A DNA stretch of 42,451 nucleotides from Actinomycetota bacterium. Lineage in GTDB: Bacteria; Actinomycetota; Actinomycetes; Nanopelagicales; Nanopelagicaceae. Positions 24,755-33,824 of this stretch are shown here, piece by piece. The stretch is taken from positions 1-42,451 of the forward strand of contig CANGCW010000001.1 of the NCBI GenBank assembly GCA_947452525.1. Direction: 5' to 3'. A program made the position numbers and the translations under genes. The notes beneath the pieces were generated by a model, which was not told where the DNA came from, did no database searches, and was given only the letters and a program-made list of their open reading frames with translations. Within the stretch, counting starts at the first letter, position 1. Every line of letters begins with the position of its first letter.

Positions 24755-24779
24755 ACTGCGAACGATTCCTGTTTTGCGA

Positions 24780-25373
24780 TTAATTCTTATCCGGAACGGC
24801 ATCCGGAGAGATGACCGCCTGGGCCACTGCCTTCATGGAGATACGGCGGTCCATAGCTGCTCGCTGAATCCAACTAAATGCCTGAGGCTCGGTCAAGTTG
24901 AGGGCGCTCATGAGTATGCCCTTGGCCCGGTCGATAATCTTCCGGGTCTCGAGGCGCTCGTGGAGATCTGCCACCTCTTGAGTGAGCGAGAGCATCTGAG
25001 CGTGACGGCTTATAGCGATTTCAATGGCTGGAACGAGATCGTTAATGCCAAAGGGTTTGACGACGTAGGCCATGGCGCCGGCATCTCGCGCACGATCGAC
25101 GAGCTCTTTCTGGCTAAATGCGGTGAGCATGAGAACTGGAGCAATCTCAATAATCGATTCCGCGGCCGTGATGCCATCCATCTCCGGCATCTTCACATCC
25201 AAGATGGCTAGGTCTGGCTTAGTCTCCTTAGCGAGCGCTATCGCCTCCACGCCATTTGTCGCCTGGGCGACGACCTCATAGCCGGCATCGCGGAGCATCT
25301 CCACCAGATCAAGGCGGATGATCGCTTCATCCTCGGCAACAAGGATGCGCGCAGGCGGCGTTGAAATATTCAT
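24780..25373 (-). CDS. pdtaR: ANTAR-domain response regulator, PdtaR type
   Basis: This 197-residue two-component regulator has an N-terminal receiver domain (acidic Asp15/Glu16, phosphoacceptor Asp59 in ILDVKMPEMDG, Thr84, Lys106 in VKPFG), a short helical linker (about 120-145) and a C-terminal ANTAR RNA-binding domain (RKIIDRAKGILMSALNLTEPQAFSWIQRAAMDRRISM). ANTAR proteins bind paired hairpins in nascent RNA and prevent termination. In Mycobacterium tuberculosis the homologue PdtaR is phosphorylated by PdtaS. No kinase gene is in this window. The ATG lies directly against the 3' end of a tRNA gene, so there is no separate leader or ribosome-binding site outside the tRNA. Confidence 0.93.
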   Translation of the reverse strand: MNISTPPARILVAEDEAIIRLDLVEMLRDAGYEVVAQATNGVEAIALAKETKPDLAILDVKMPEMDGITAAESIIEIAPVLMLTAFSQKELVDRARDAGAMAYVVKPFGINDLVPAIEIAISRHAQMLSLTQEVADLHERLETRKIIDRAKGILMSALNLTEPQAFSWIQRAAMDRRISMKAVAQAVISPDAVPDKN

Positions 25374-25374
25374 G

Positions 25375-25447
25375 TGCCTCGAGTCGGACTCGAACCGACA
25401 CTGTGCAGATTTTGAGTCTGCCCTCTCTACCGTTGGAGTACCGAGGC
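25375..25447 (-). tRNA. tRNA with CAA anticodon (leucine, short variable arm)
   Basis: A complete cloverleaf can be drawn on the minus strand: acceptor GCCTCGG/TCGAGGC with discriminator A, a D-arm with CTC/GAG and GG in the loop, anticodon stem GCAGA/TCTGC with loop CTCAAAA (anticodon CAA, reading UUG), a five-base variable loop, and T-arm GTCGG-TTCGAGT-CCGAC. CCA is not encoded. The anticodon and A73 say leucine, yet leucine tRNAs normally have a long variable arm, so this is a type I body with a Leu anticodon. It lies between pyk (84 bases away) and pdtaR (one base away), in the same direction. Confidence 0.92.
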
Positions 25448-25531
25448 TAACGCTGCTACTCCACTCCTCGTTGAAGGCGCGGTTTAGCAGGGCAAGTTTA
25501 AGGGGCTACTCCCCTGCTTGGCTACTTGCTA

Positions 25532-26983
25532 CTACTTGCGGTAAGCGGCAGCTACGCCAGTAACCGCATCACCAATCTTGTGGGCGCGGAGCGCATTTGT
25601 TGAGCCGGGAATTCCTGGAGGCGCACCAGCAACGATGATGACGTACTCACCCTGTTGAACGCGACGCGAATCAATAAGGAGGGTATCCACCTGCTTCACC
25701 ATCTCATCGGTGTGATCCACTGTTGGAGCGATCAGTGGTTCGACACCCCAAGAGAGAGCAAGCTGGTTATAGACATGCTGGTTTGGAGTGAAGGCAAGAA
25801 TTGGGATGGCTGAACGCAGGCGTGACATTCTGCGAGCAGAGTCGCCGCTCTCAGTAAATGCTACGAGGTACTTCGCCCCAATGATTGCACCCACCTCGGC
25901 AGCCGCCTTAGTGATTGCGCCACCCTTTGTTGATGGATTGTGCTCGAGCGGCGGAATACGGTTGAGCATCGCTTCCTCTGTGCGAGCGATGATACGAGCC
26001 ATCGTCTTCACTGCATCAATTGCGAATGCTCCGACTGAAGTCTCGCCCGAGAGCATGAGCGCATCTGCGCCATCAAGAACGGCATTGGCACAGTCGGTAG
26101 CCTCAGCGCGAGTTGGCGACGAGTTAGTAATCATTGAATCAAGCATCTGAGTTGCAACGATGACTGGCTTTGCATTTTCGCGAGCGAGAATGACGCAACG
26201 CTTCTGAACCAGTGGAACCTCTTCAATTGGCATCTCGACACCGAGATCGCCACGAGCAACCATGATGCCATCGAAGGCGGCGACGATCTCTTCGAGATTA
26301 TCAACTGCCTGCGGCTTCTCAATCTTTGCAATGACCGGACGGCGAATGCCGACCTCATCCATGATGCGGTGAACATCGTCGATGTCGCGCGCATTTCGGA
26401 CGAAGGAGAGTGCGATGAAATCTGCGCCCGCCTTGAGGCCCCAGCGGAGATCGTCAATATCTTTCTCGGACATTGCGGGAACCGAGACCGCAACGCCTGG
26501 GAGGTTGATTCCCTTATTATTCGAGACAAAGCCAGGCTGAATTACTTCAGTGATGACATCGTTGCCCTTAACTTCAAGAACTTGCACTGTAACTTTTCCA
26601 TCATCAATGAGGATGCGATCCCCTGGACGACAATCCCCTGGGAGGCCTTTGTAGGTTGTACCCACGCGTTCCTTAGTTCCCTCAACTTCATCGGTAGTAA
26701 TGGTGAATCTGTCGCCACGGAAGAGCTCATGTGGTCCATTGGCAAAACGTGCAAGACGAATCTTTGGACCCTGTAGATCGACGAGAATCGCTACCGGCTT
26801 TCCTGCCTTCGCAGCTGCCTCACGGACGCGGTCGAGTCGAGCTTGGTGCTCGTCATATCCGCCGTGCGATAGGTTGAGGCGAGCCATATTCATACCCGCT
26901 TCAATCAACTCTGCGACCTTCTCAGGCGCCTCTACCGCTGGACCCATGGTGCAGACGATCTTTGCTCTTCTCATTGATGGCAT
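25532..26983 (-). CDS. pyk: Pyruvate kinase
   Basis: This 483-residue enzyme converts phosphoenolpyruvate and ADP to pyruvate and ATP, the last step of glycolysis. It has RRAKIVCTMGPA, NMARLNLSHGGYDEH, the active-site stretch VIAKIEKPQAVDNLEEI, the family signature region GIMVARGDLGVEMPIEEVPLVQK and a C-terminal allosteric domain. The first ATG is favoured by AAGG seven bases upstream. A second ATG three codons on would also fit. After the stop there is a loose AGCAGGG/CCCTGCT inverted repeat before the tRNA. Confidence 0.97.
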   Translation of the reverse strand: MPSMRRAKIVCTMGPAVEAPEKVAELIEAGMNMARLNLSHGGYDEHQARLDRVREAAAKAGKPVAILVDLQGPKIRLARFANGPHELFRGDRFTITTDEVEGTKERVGTTYKGLPGDCRPGDRILIDDGKVTVQVLEVKGNDVITEVIQPGFVSNNKGINLPGVAVSVPAMSEKDIDDLRWGLKAGADFIALSFVRNARDIDDVHRIMDEVGIRRPVIAKIEKPQAVDNLEEIVAAFDGIMVARGDLGVEMPIEEVPLVQKRCVILARENAKPVIVATQMLDSMITNSSPTRAEATDCANAVLDGADALMLSGETSVGAFAIDAVKTMARIIARTEEAMLNRIPPLEHNPSTKGGAITKAAAEVGAIIGAKYLVAFTESGDSARRMSRLRSAIPILAFTPNQHVYNQLALSWGVEPLIAPTVDHTDEMVKQVDTLLIDSRRVQQGEYVIIVAGAPPGIPGSTNALRAHKIGDAVTGVAAAYRK

Positions 26984-27033
26984 ATCTCAACCTTAATCTA
27001 TGGATTTCGAACTCATGAGTATTACGGTGTGAA

Positions 27034-28491
27034 TTAAATCGCGAGCGGCCTAGCAGTTGGCTCAATCGGTGCAGGAAGTTGGGTCTCCCCCATCAAATAG
27101 GTATCGACCGCAGCTGCGCAACTACGCCCCTCGGCAATCGCCCAGACGATGAGTGATTGACCGCGACCAGCATCCCCTGCAACGAATACACCCTCAGAGT
27201 TTGTTGCAAAGTTTGCATCGCGCTTAATATTTCCGCGCTCATCAAGTTCAACTTCGAGTTGCTCAAGAAGTGCGCTCTTCTCGGGACCGACAAAGCCCAT
27301 GGCGAGGAAGACGAGATCGGCTGGAAGTTCTCTCTCAGAACCTGGAACCTTCTCAAACTTTCCATCTACAAACTTTGTCTCAACAATCTTGATGGCACGA
27401 ACGCGACCTTCACCATCGCCAATGAACTCTTCTGTTGAGAGTGCATAGAGTCGTTCGCCACCTTCTTCATGGGCGCTACTTACGCGATAGATCATTGGGT
27501 AGGTAGGCCATGGCTGTGATGATGGGCGCTCTTCGGTTGGTCGAGGCATAATCTCAAGTTGCGTGACGCTCGCTGCGCCTTGACGCGTTGCAGTACCAAG
27601 ACAGTCAGCGCCGGTATCGCCGCCACCAAGGATGATGACGTGCTTTCCCTTTGCATCGATAGGTGCACCCTCTGGGAGTTCTCCGAGGCCTAACTTATTT
27701 CCCCAAGGGAGGTATTCCATCGCCTGATGGATACCTGATAACTCGCGACCACGGACGTTGATATCGCGCCATGATGTAGATCCAACCGCGAGAACAACTG
27801 CATCGTACTTACTACGGAGTTGTGCGCCGGTGATATCAACACCTGCTTCAATTCCTGAACGGAATCGAGTTCCTTCTGCCTGCATCTGATAGATACGACG
27901 ATCCACAATCGCCTTCTCCATCTTGAACTCAGGAATTCCATAACGGAGCAACCCGCCAACGCGTGGTGCGCGCTCGTAGACAGCGACAGTATGTCCTGCG
28001 CGCGTGAGCTGCTGAGCAACAGCCAGACCTGCTGGACCGGAACCGACAACTGCAACAGTCTTTCCGGTTAGACGATCTGGACCCTGCGGCTCGACCACAT
28101 CGTTCTTAAATGCCTCTTCAATAGTGCGAAGTTCAATCTGCTTAATTGTTACAGCGGGTTGATTGATGCCAACAACACATGCAGTTTCGCAGGGAGCTGG
28201 GCAGAGGCGGCCGGTGAACTCTGGGAAGTTGTTGGTGGCATGGAGACGTGCAATCGCTTCGCGGCGCTCCCCTCTCCACATCAAGTCATTCCACTCAGGG
28301 ATGAGGTTGCCTAGCGGACAACCCATGTGACAGAAAGGAATTCCGCAATCCATGCAACGTCCTGCCTGCTTCTGGAGATGCGAGAACTCCTGAGGCTCGT
28401 AGACCTCTTTCCAATCTTGAATACGTACATCAACTGGACGCCTCGTTGGAAGTTCACGGGGCGTAGTGAGAAAACCTTTTGGATCAGCCAT
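27034..28491 (-). CDS. gltD: Glutamate synthase small subunit
   Basis: This 485-residue subunit takes electrons from NADPH and passes them via FAD and iron-sulfur clusters to the large subunit for glutamate synthesis. Cluster ligands Cys46, Cys49, Cys54 and Cys58 lie in CMDCGIPFCHMGC, with a second set in CPAPCETACVVG. FAD binding shows as VVGSGPAGLAVAQQL, NADPH binding as IILGGGDTGADCLGTA, and a C-terminal GVFVAGDAGRGQSLIVWAI FAD loop follows. The start overlaps the gltB stop by one base (TAATG). Confidence 0.97.
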   Translation of the reverse strand: MADPKGFLTTPRELPTRRPVDVRIQDWKEVYEPQEFSHLQKQAGRCMDCGIPFCHMGCPLGNLIPEWNDLMWRGERREAIARLHATNNFPEFTGRLCPAPCETACVVGINQPAVTIKQIELRTIEEAFKNDVVEPQGPDRLTGKTVAVVGSGPAGLAVAQQLTRAGHTVAVYERAPRVGGLLRYGIPEFKMEKAIVDRRIYQMQAEGTRFRSGIEAGVDITGAQLRSKYDAVVLAVGSTSWRDINVRGRELSGIHQAMEYLPWGNKLGLGELPEGAPIDAKGKHVIILGGGDTGADCLGTATRQGAASVTQLEIMPRPTEERPSSQPWPTYPMIYRVSSAHEEGGERLYALSTEEFIGDGEGRVRAIKIVETKFVDGKFEKVPGSERELPADLVFLAMGFVGPEKSALLEQLEVELDERGNIKRDANFATNSEGVFVAGDAGRGQSLIVWAIAEGRSCAAAVDTYLMGETQLPAPIEPTARPLAI

Positions 28492-31400
28492 TACAACGCC
28501 TCCATTACTGCCTTATTGACATCGAGTCCTTCACGTTCCGCCTTCTCCATAATCGCAAGCACGCGCGCATAGTCGCGCGGCATGACGAGTGAGATGCGCG
28601 CCTTGCCTGCTGCCCAATCAGAGATGAGTTCGAGTGCAACCTGAGAGCCAGTCTCTTCGTGGAAGCGAGTCAGGAGTTCCTTCAATGGCCCATCCTGATC
28701 ATCCGGAATTGCGAGAACGTCGACCATATCCGGATTGACGAGTCTCTCATCTAGATCCAAGACGAATGCACGTCCGCCTGACATTCCAGCTGCAAAGTTG
28801 CGACCGGTCTTTCCTAGGACGATTGCAACTCCGCCGGTCATGTACTCGCAACCGTGATCGCCAACACCTTCAACGATTGCAGTTGCGCCAGAGTTTCGTA
28901 CACAGAAGCGCTCTCCCACAATTCCGCGGATGAAGATCTCACCCTTTGTCGCGCCGTAACCAATGACGTTACCTGCGATGACGTTCTCCTGCGAAGCAAA
29001 TGTTGAAGCTGGGTCTGGCTTAACGATTACTCGTCCGCCAGAGAGTCCCTTGCCAACATAGTCATTGGAATCCCCCACGAGTGTCATAGTCAGACCTGCG
29101 GGAATAAATGCGCCAAATGATTGACCCGCAGAGCCCTTAAAGTTCGCACGAATCGTGTTCGCAGGAAGACCCTTGCCACCAAACCTGCGAGTGATCTCTG
29201 AGCCGAGCATCGTTCCAACGGTTCTATTCACATTGCGCACAGTGGATTCGATGACGGTCTCGCTGCCATCGCTCAACGACTTTGCAGCTTTTGCGATGAG
29301 CTCATTATCGAGCGCAGCAGCCAGTCCATGGTCTTGAGTGATGGAGTTCTTGCGAGCTCCGGCATGCTCTCCGCCAGGAATCTGAAGAAGTGGAGCAAGA
29401 TCGAGTCCGCTCGCCTTCCAGTGATCCACTGCCTCACGAGTGTCGAGAAGTTCAACCTGACCAATCGCTTCATCAAGTCTCTTAAAACCAAGCGCAGCAA
29501 GGTGTTCACGAACCTCTTCAGCGATGTACTCAAAGAACGTCTCCACGAACTCAGGCTTACCGGAGAAGCGCTTACGTAGCTCAGGATTCTGAGTGGCGAC
29601 GCCAACGGGGCAGGTATCGAGATGACAGACGCGCATCATGACACAACCTGAGACGACGAGCGGAGCGGTCGCGAAACCAAACTCTTCCGCGCCGAGGAGT
29701 GCCGCGATTACAACATCGCGACCAGTCTTCATTTGACCATCTACTTGAACGACGATGCGATCACGGAGGTTATTCAGAATCAGAGTCTGCTGGGTCTCAG
29801 CAAGTCCGAGCTCCCATGGCGCTCCTGCGTGCTTCAACGATGTAAGTGGTGATGCACCCGTTCCACCGTCATGGCCCGAAATGAGAACAACATCTGCGTG
29901 CGCCTTCGATACGCCAGCAGCAACAGTTCCAACTCCAACTTCTGCTACGAGCTTGACATGGATACGCGCCTGATTATTTGCATTCTTCAAGTCATGAATG
30001 AGTTGAGCAAGATCCTCAATGGAATAGATATCGTGATGTGGTGGTGGAGAGATGAGGCCTACACCCGGTGTTGAGTGACGAACTTGTGCGACCCATGGAT
30101 AGACCTTATTTCCAGGTAGCTGACCACCCTCACCGGGCTTTGCACCCTGTGCCATCTTGATCTGAATATCATCAGCGTTGACAAGGTACTCACTCGTTAC
30201 ACCAAAGCGACCAGATGCAACCTGCTTGATAGCGGACCGACGTGAATCGCCATTGGCATCCGGTGTGAAGCGAGCAGGATCTTCGCCGCCCTCACCAGTG
30301 TTCGACTTTCCGCCGAGACGATTCATTGCAATTGCCAGAGTCTCATGTACCTCTTGCGAGACCGAGCCATATGACATCGCGCCTGTTGCGAAACGCTTTA
30401 CGATAGATTCGACTGGCTCAACTTCATCGATGGAGATAGGCGTGCGCACTCCCTCTTTAAAGGTGAAGAGCCCACGGAGAGTCATTAAACGACGAGATTG
30501 ATCATCGATATGCGTGGTGTAACGCTTAAAGATGTCGTAACGCTTATTGCGGGTGGAATGCTGGAGCGTAAAAACGGTCTCTGGATCGAAGAGGTGTGGT
30601 TCACCCTCACGACGCCATTGGTATTCGCCACCGATGGGAAGCTTCTTGCTTCCAGGAACAACACCCATAGGCGGGTATGCAACGTGGTGTCTTCTAATTG
30701 TCTCTTCAGCGACGATGTCGAGCGTCACTCCGCCGAGGCGTGAAGTAAGTCCTGTGAAGTACTCATCAACAATCTCACGAGAGAGACCAATCGCTTCGAA
30801 GACCTGCGCACCCGTGTACGAGGCGATAGTTGAGATACCCATCTTTGACATCACTTTAAGGACGCCCTTGCCGAGCGCTTTAATGAGATTGGCAACGGCC
30901 TTCTCTGGAGTGATGCCGGTGATGACTCCCTGGCGAACGAGATCTTCAGCGCTCTCCATTGCGAGGTATGGATTTACTGCAGCAGCTCCGAAACCAATGA
31001 GAAGTGCAACATGGTGAACCTCGCGGACCTCTCCGGATTCAACTACTAATCCGACCTTTGTGCGAGTCTTCTCGCGGATAAGGTGGTGATGTACAGCCGA
31101 TGTAAGCAATAGTGAAGGAATAGGAGCCTCTTCCGCATCGCCATCGCGATCAGAGAGCACGATGATGTGTGCGCCATCTGCAATCGCCTGTGATACTTCG
31201 CGACGAATCTCCTCAAGACGTTCACGCAGTCCCTCTCCCCCATGAGCAACGTGGAAGAGACCGCGAACAACATGAGCTTGGAATCCTGGGCGATCGCCTT
31301 CCGCATTTACGTGAATGATCTTCGCCAACTCATCGTTATCGATAACTGGGAAATCCAGCGCAATCTGACGACATGAGGCTGGGCCTGGATCTAAGAGGTT

Positions 31401-33029
31401 GTGCTCTGGACCGATAGACCCACCAAGGCTTGTGACCAACTCTTCACGAATCGCATCTAGCGGAGGGTTAGTTACCTGTGCGAAGAGTTGAGCAAAGTAA
31501 TCAAAGAGATTGCGGTGTTTGCTCGACAGCGCAGCGATAGGAGTATCCGTACCCATCGAGCCGAGAGATTCCGCACCATTCTTTGCCATCGGTGCAACGA
31601 TGAGACGGAGCTCCTCTTCCGTGTAACCAAATGCGCGCTGGCGACGTACGACAGATGCATGTGGATAGATGATGTGTTCGCGCGCTGGTAGCTCTGAGAG
31701 CTTTACAAGTCCTGATTGCAACCATTCAGAGTATGGCTCTGCTTTGGCGAGTGAATCCTTGATCTCATCATCTTCAATGATGCGGCCCTGTTCGATATCT
31801 ACGAGGAACATACGGCCAGGTTGAAGTCGTCCCTTGCGCACAACGCGCTCTGCAGGAATATCGAGAACTCCGACCTCGCTCGCAAGGACTACGAGACCAT
31901 CATCAGTTACCCAGTAACGTGATGGACGAAGGCCATTGCGATCAAGAACAGCACCAACCTGATTTCCATCGGTAAAGGTGACGCATGCAGGGCCATCCCA
32001 GGCCTCCATCAATGTGGAGTGGAAGGCGTAGAAATCGCGACGCTCTTTCGACATCGTCGCATGGTTCTCCCACGCCTCTGGAATCATCATCAACATGGAG
32101 TGCGGAAGTGAGCGACCGTTGAGATAGAGGAGCTCTAGAACCTCATCAAATGATGCGGAGTCGGATCCCGATGGGTCCACGATAGGAAAGATTCGTGAGA
32201 GATCGCCATCGATGAGGTCGCTCGTGAGTAACGCCTCTCGTGCACGCATCCAGTTACGGTTTCCACGCACGGTATTGATCTCACCGTTGTGGGCGATGTA
32301 ACGGTAAGGGTGAGCTAATGGCCACGATGGGAAGGTATTTGTTGAGAAGCGTGAGTGCACAACGGCAAGAGGTGATGCAACGCGCTCATCAGATAGATCC
32401 GGGAAGAACTCTTCCAGCTGACCTGTAGTAAGCATGCCCTTGTAAACGATGGTCCGTGAAGAGAGAGATGGGAAGTAGATGGCGAGCGAATGTTCTACGC
32501 GCTTGCGGAAGACAAATACGAGGCGATCAAGAGCGAGGTCGCTCTGACCTGACTTGCCGGCAAGGAAGAATTGGATGAAGTGAGGCATGACGGAGAGTGC
32601 AGTCTTGCCAAGTGATGATGAGTTGATGGGAAGCGAGCGCAGTCCGAGAACTGTTAACCCTTCTTCTGTAGCGATCGCTTCAATCTCTTGCAAGACTTTT
32701 GCACTTAGTGCACCGTTGGCAATGAGTGAAGAGTCGACGAATGCGATTCCTGCTGCGTACTTGCCGGCATCTGGAAGAGTGAAATCAACGACTGCGCGAT
32801 AGAAGGTATCTGGGATGCGGATGAGAATTCCCGCTCCATCACCACTGTCAGGTTCAGCACCTGATGCACCGCGGTGCTCGAGGTTTCGTAGCGCAGTGAG
32901 GGCTTGGCTGACAATCTCGTGGCGCGCCTCCTTATTGAGAGTCGCGACCATGGCAACGCCGCAGGCATCATGTTCATTCTCAGGGTTATAGAGTCCTTGA
33001 GATTGCGGCAGTGTGCTGAAGAGCGTCAT
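28491..33029 (-). CDS. gltB: Glutamate synthase large subunit
   Basis: This 1512-residue enzyme transfers the amide of glutamine to 2-oxoglutarate, making two glutamates. The class II glutaminase nucleophile is Cys23 in DACGVAM, implying removal of a 22-residue propeptide. The central and FMN domains follow (GEGGEDPARF, AKPGEGGQLPG, SGHDGGTGASPLTS), with a 3Fe-4S cluster motif in CVMMRVCHLDTC and the C-terminal glycine-rich beta-helix (GSAGQSFGAF, GGVAIVLG). An AGGAGG ribosome-binding site precedes the ATG. It lies 90 bases after a transporter gene and is coupled to gltD. Confidence 0.98.
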   Translation of the reverse strand: MTLFSTLPQSQGLYNPENEHDACGVAMVATLNKEARHEIVSQALTALRNLEHRGASGAEPDSGDGAGILIRIPDTFYRAVVDFTLPDAGKYAAGIAFVDSSLIANGALSAKVLQEIEAIATEEGLTVLGLRSLPINSSSLGKTALSVMPHFIQFFLAGKSGQSDLALDRLVFVFRKRVEHSLAIYFPSLSSRTIVYKGMLTTGQLEEFFPDLSDERVASPLAVVHSRFSTNTFPSWPLAHPYRYIAHNGEINTVRGNRNWMRAREALLTSDLIDGDLSRIFPIVDPSGSDSASFDEVLELLYLNGRSLPHSMLMMIPEAWENHATMSKERRDFYAFHSTLMEAWDGPACVTFTDGNQVGAVLDRNGLRPSRYWVTDDGLVVLASEVGVLDIPAERVVRKGRLQPGRMFLVDIEQGRIIEDDEIKDSLAKAEPYSEWLQSGLVKLSELPAREHIIYPHASVVRRQRAFGYTEEELRLIVAPMAKNGAESLGSMGTDTPIAALSSKHRNLFDYFAQLFAQVTNPPLDAIREELVTSLGGSIGPEHNLLDPGPASCRQIALDFPVIDNDELAKIIHVNAEGDRPGFQAHVVRGLFHVAHGGEGLRERLEEIRREVSQAIADGAHIIVLSDRDGDAEEAPIPSLLLTSAVHHHLIREKTRTKVGLVVESGEVREVHHVALLIGFGAAAVNPYLAMESAEDLVRQGVITGITPEKAVANLIKALGKGVLKVMSKMGISTIASYTGAQVFEAIGLSREIVDEYFTGLTSRLGGVTLDIVAEETIRRHHVAYPPMGVVPGSKKLPIGGEYQWRREGEPHLFDPETVFTLQHSTRNKRYDIFKRYTTHIDDQSRRLMTLRGLFTFKEGVRTPISIDEVEPVESIVKRFATGAMSYGSVSQEVHETLAIAMNRLGGKSNTGEGGEDPARFTPDANGDSRRSAIKQVASGRFGVTSEYLVNADDIQIKMAQGAKPGEGGQLPGNKVYPWVAQVRHSTPGVGLISPPPHHDIYSIEDLAQLIHDLKNANNQARIHVKLVAEVGVGTVAAGVSKAHADVVLISGHDGGTGASPLTSLKHAGAPWELGLAETQQTLILNNLRDRIVVQVDGQMKTGRDVVIAALLGAEEFGFATAPLVVSGCVMMRVCHLDTCPVGVATQNPELRKRFSGKPEFVETFFEYIAEEVREHLAALGFKRLDEAIGQVELLDTREAVDHWKASGLDLAPLLQIPGGEHAGARKNSITQDHGLAAALDNELIAKAAKSLSDGSETVIESTVRNVNRTVGTMLGSEITRRFGGKGLPANTIRANFKGSAGQSFGAFIPAGLTMTLVGDSNDYVGKGLSGGRVIVKPDPASTFASQENVIAGNVIGYGATKGEIFIRGIVGERFCVRNSGATAIVEGVGDHGCEYMTGGVAIVLGKTGRNFAAGMSGGRAFVLDLDERLVNPDMVDVLAIPDDQDGPLKELLTRFHEETGSQVALELISDWAAGKARISLVMPRDYARVLAIMEKAEREGLDVNKAVMEAL

Positions 33030-33119
33030 GTGACCTCCTGCTGATTCTTCTAGCTATGGTGCGGGACAGCAGTGGCCCTACCCCTCCGATCTACGGGAGA
33101 GAGTGGTGAATCCTAGCAA

Positions 33120-33824
33120 TCAGATACCTGAGAGGTGAACCAATCCGCCGATTCCAGCGGTAATTGCCATGCCGAGTGAGCCGCCGATAACGACCCGGAG
33201 GATCGTCTTCGCCATACCTGAGCCTGAAAGTTTGGAGCTGATTGCGCCAGTCAGGCTAAGGCCCACGAGGGTAAAGGTGATGATTCCAACTGACTTGGAG
33301 GTTGTGTTCCAGAGCAGGGCTCCGAAGAGTGGAATTACTCCACCCGATGTGTAGGCGATCGCAGAGGCGATGGAGGCCTGGACCGGGCGAGCCTTCGTAT
33401 GTTCAAACTGACCAAGTTCATCGCGGAGGTGCGCCTCAAGGGCATCCTTCTCATGCATGATGCGAGAGACTTGGGCTGCGAGTTCGCGAGGTAGGCCGCG
33501 CTCGATGTAAATCTGAGTCAACTCCTCCTCCTCGCCGACCGGATCAAGCTTGAGGTGCTCAATCTCCATCTGGCGATCGCTCTCTTCGATATCACTCTGG
33601 GATTGAACAGAGATGTACTCGCCTACCGCCATCGACATTGCGCCAGCAGCAATCGCAGCAATACCTGTGACGGTGAGTCCAGCGGTTGGAGCTGCAGCGG
33701 CAACGCCAATCATCAAGCTAGCCGTTGCGACGAGACCGTCGTTAGCTCCTAGGACTGCTGCGCGAAGCCAACCTGCGTTGTGCGTCTTATGGTGGCGGTT
33801 TCGCACATAGACATCTTCAATCAT
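33120..33824 (-). CDS. VIT1/CCC1-family iron/manganese transporter
   Basis: This 234-residue membrane protein belongs to the VIT1/CCC1 family, whose eukaryotic members move Fe(II) or Mn(II) into vacuoles. Bacterial ones probably export or detoxify these metals. It has the N-terminal helix pair AAVLGANDGLVATASLMIGVAAA and AAGAMSMAVGEYISVQSQSD, a charged cytoplasmic segment (about 82-150) rich in Glu that may form the metal-binding domain, and three further helices. The ATG overlaps the lgt stop by four bases and has AGGA upstream, so it is co-translated with lgt, a pairing with no obvious functional reason. Confidence 0.87.
   Translation of the reverse strand: MIEDVYVRNRHHKTHNAGWLRAAVLGANDGLVATASLMIGVAAAAPTAGLTVTGIAAIAAGAMSMAVGEYISVQSQSDIEESDRQMEIEHLKLDPVGEEEELTQIYIERGLPRELAAQVSRIMHEKDALEAHLRDELGQFEHTKARPVQASIASAIAYTSGGVIPLFGALLWNTTSKSVGIITFTLVGLSLTGAISSKLSGSGMAKTILRVVIGGSLGMAITAGIGGLVHLSGI

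Noticed and set aside
30547..31017. 156-codon plus-strand frame inside gltB
   Set aside because: It is antisense to the intact glutamate synthase large subunit and has no domain or ribosome-binding site.
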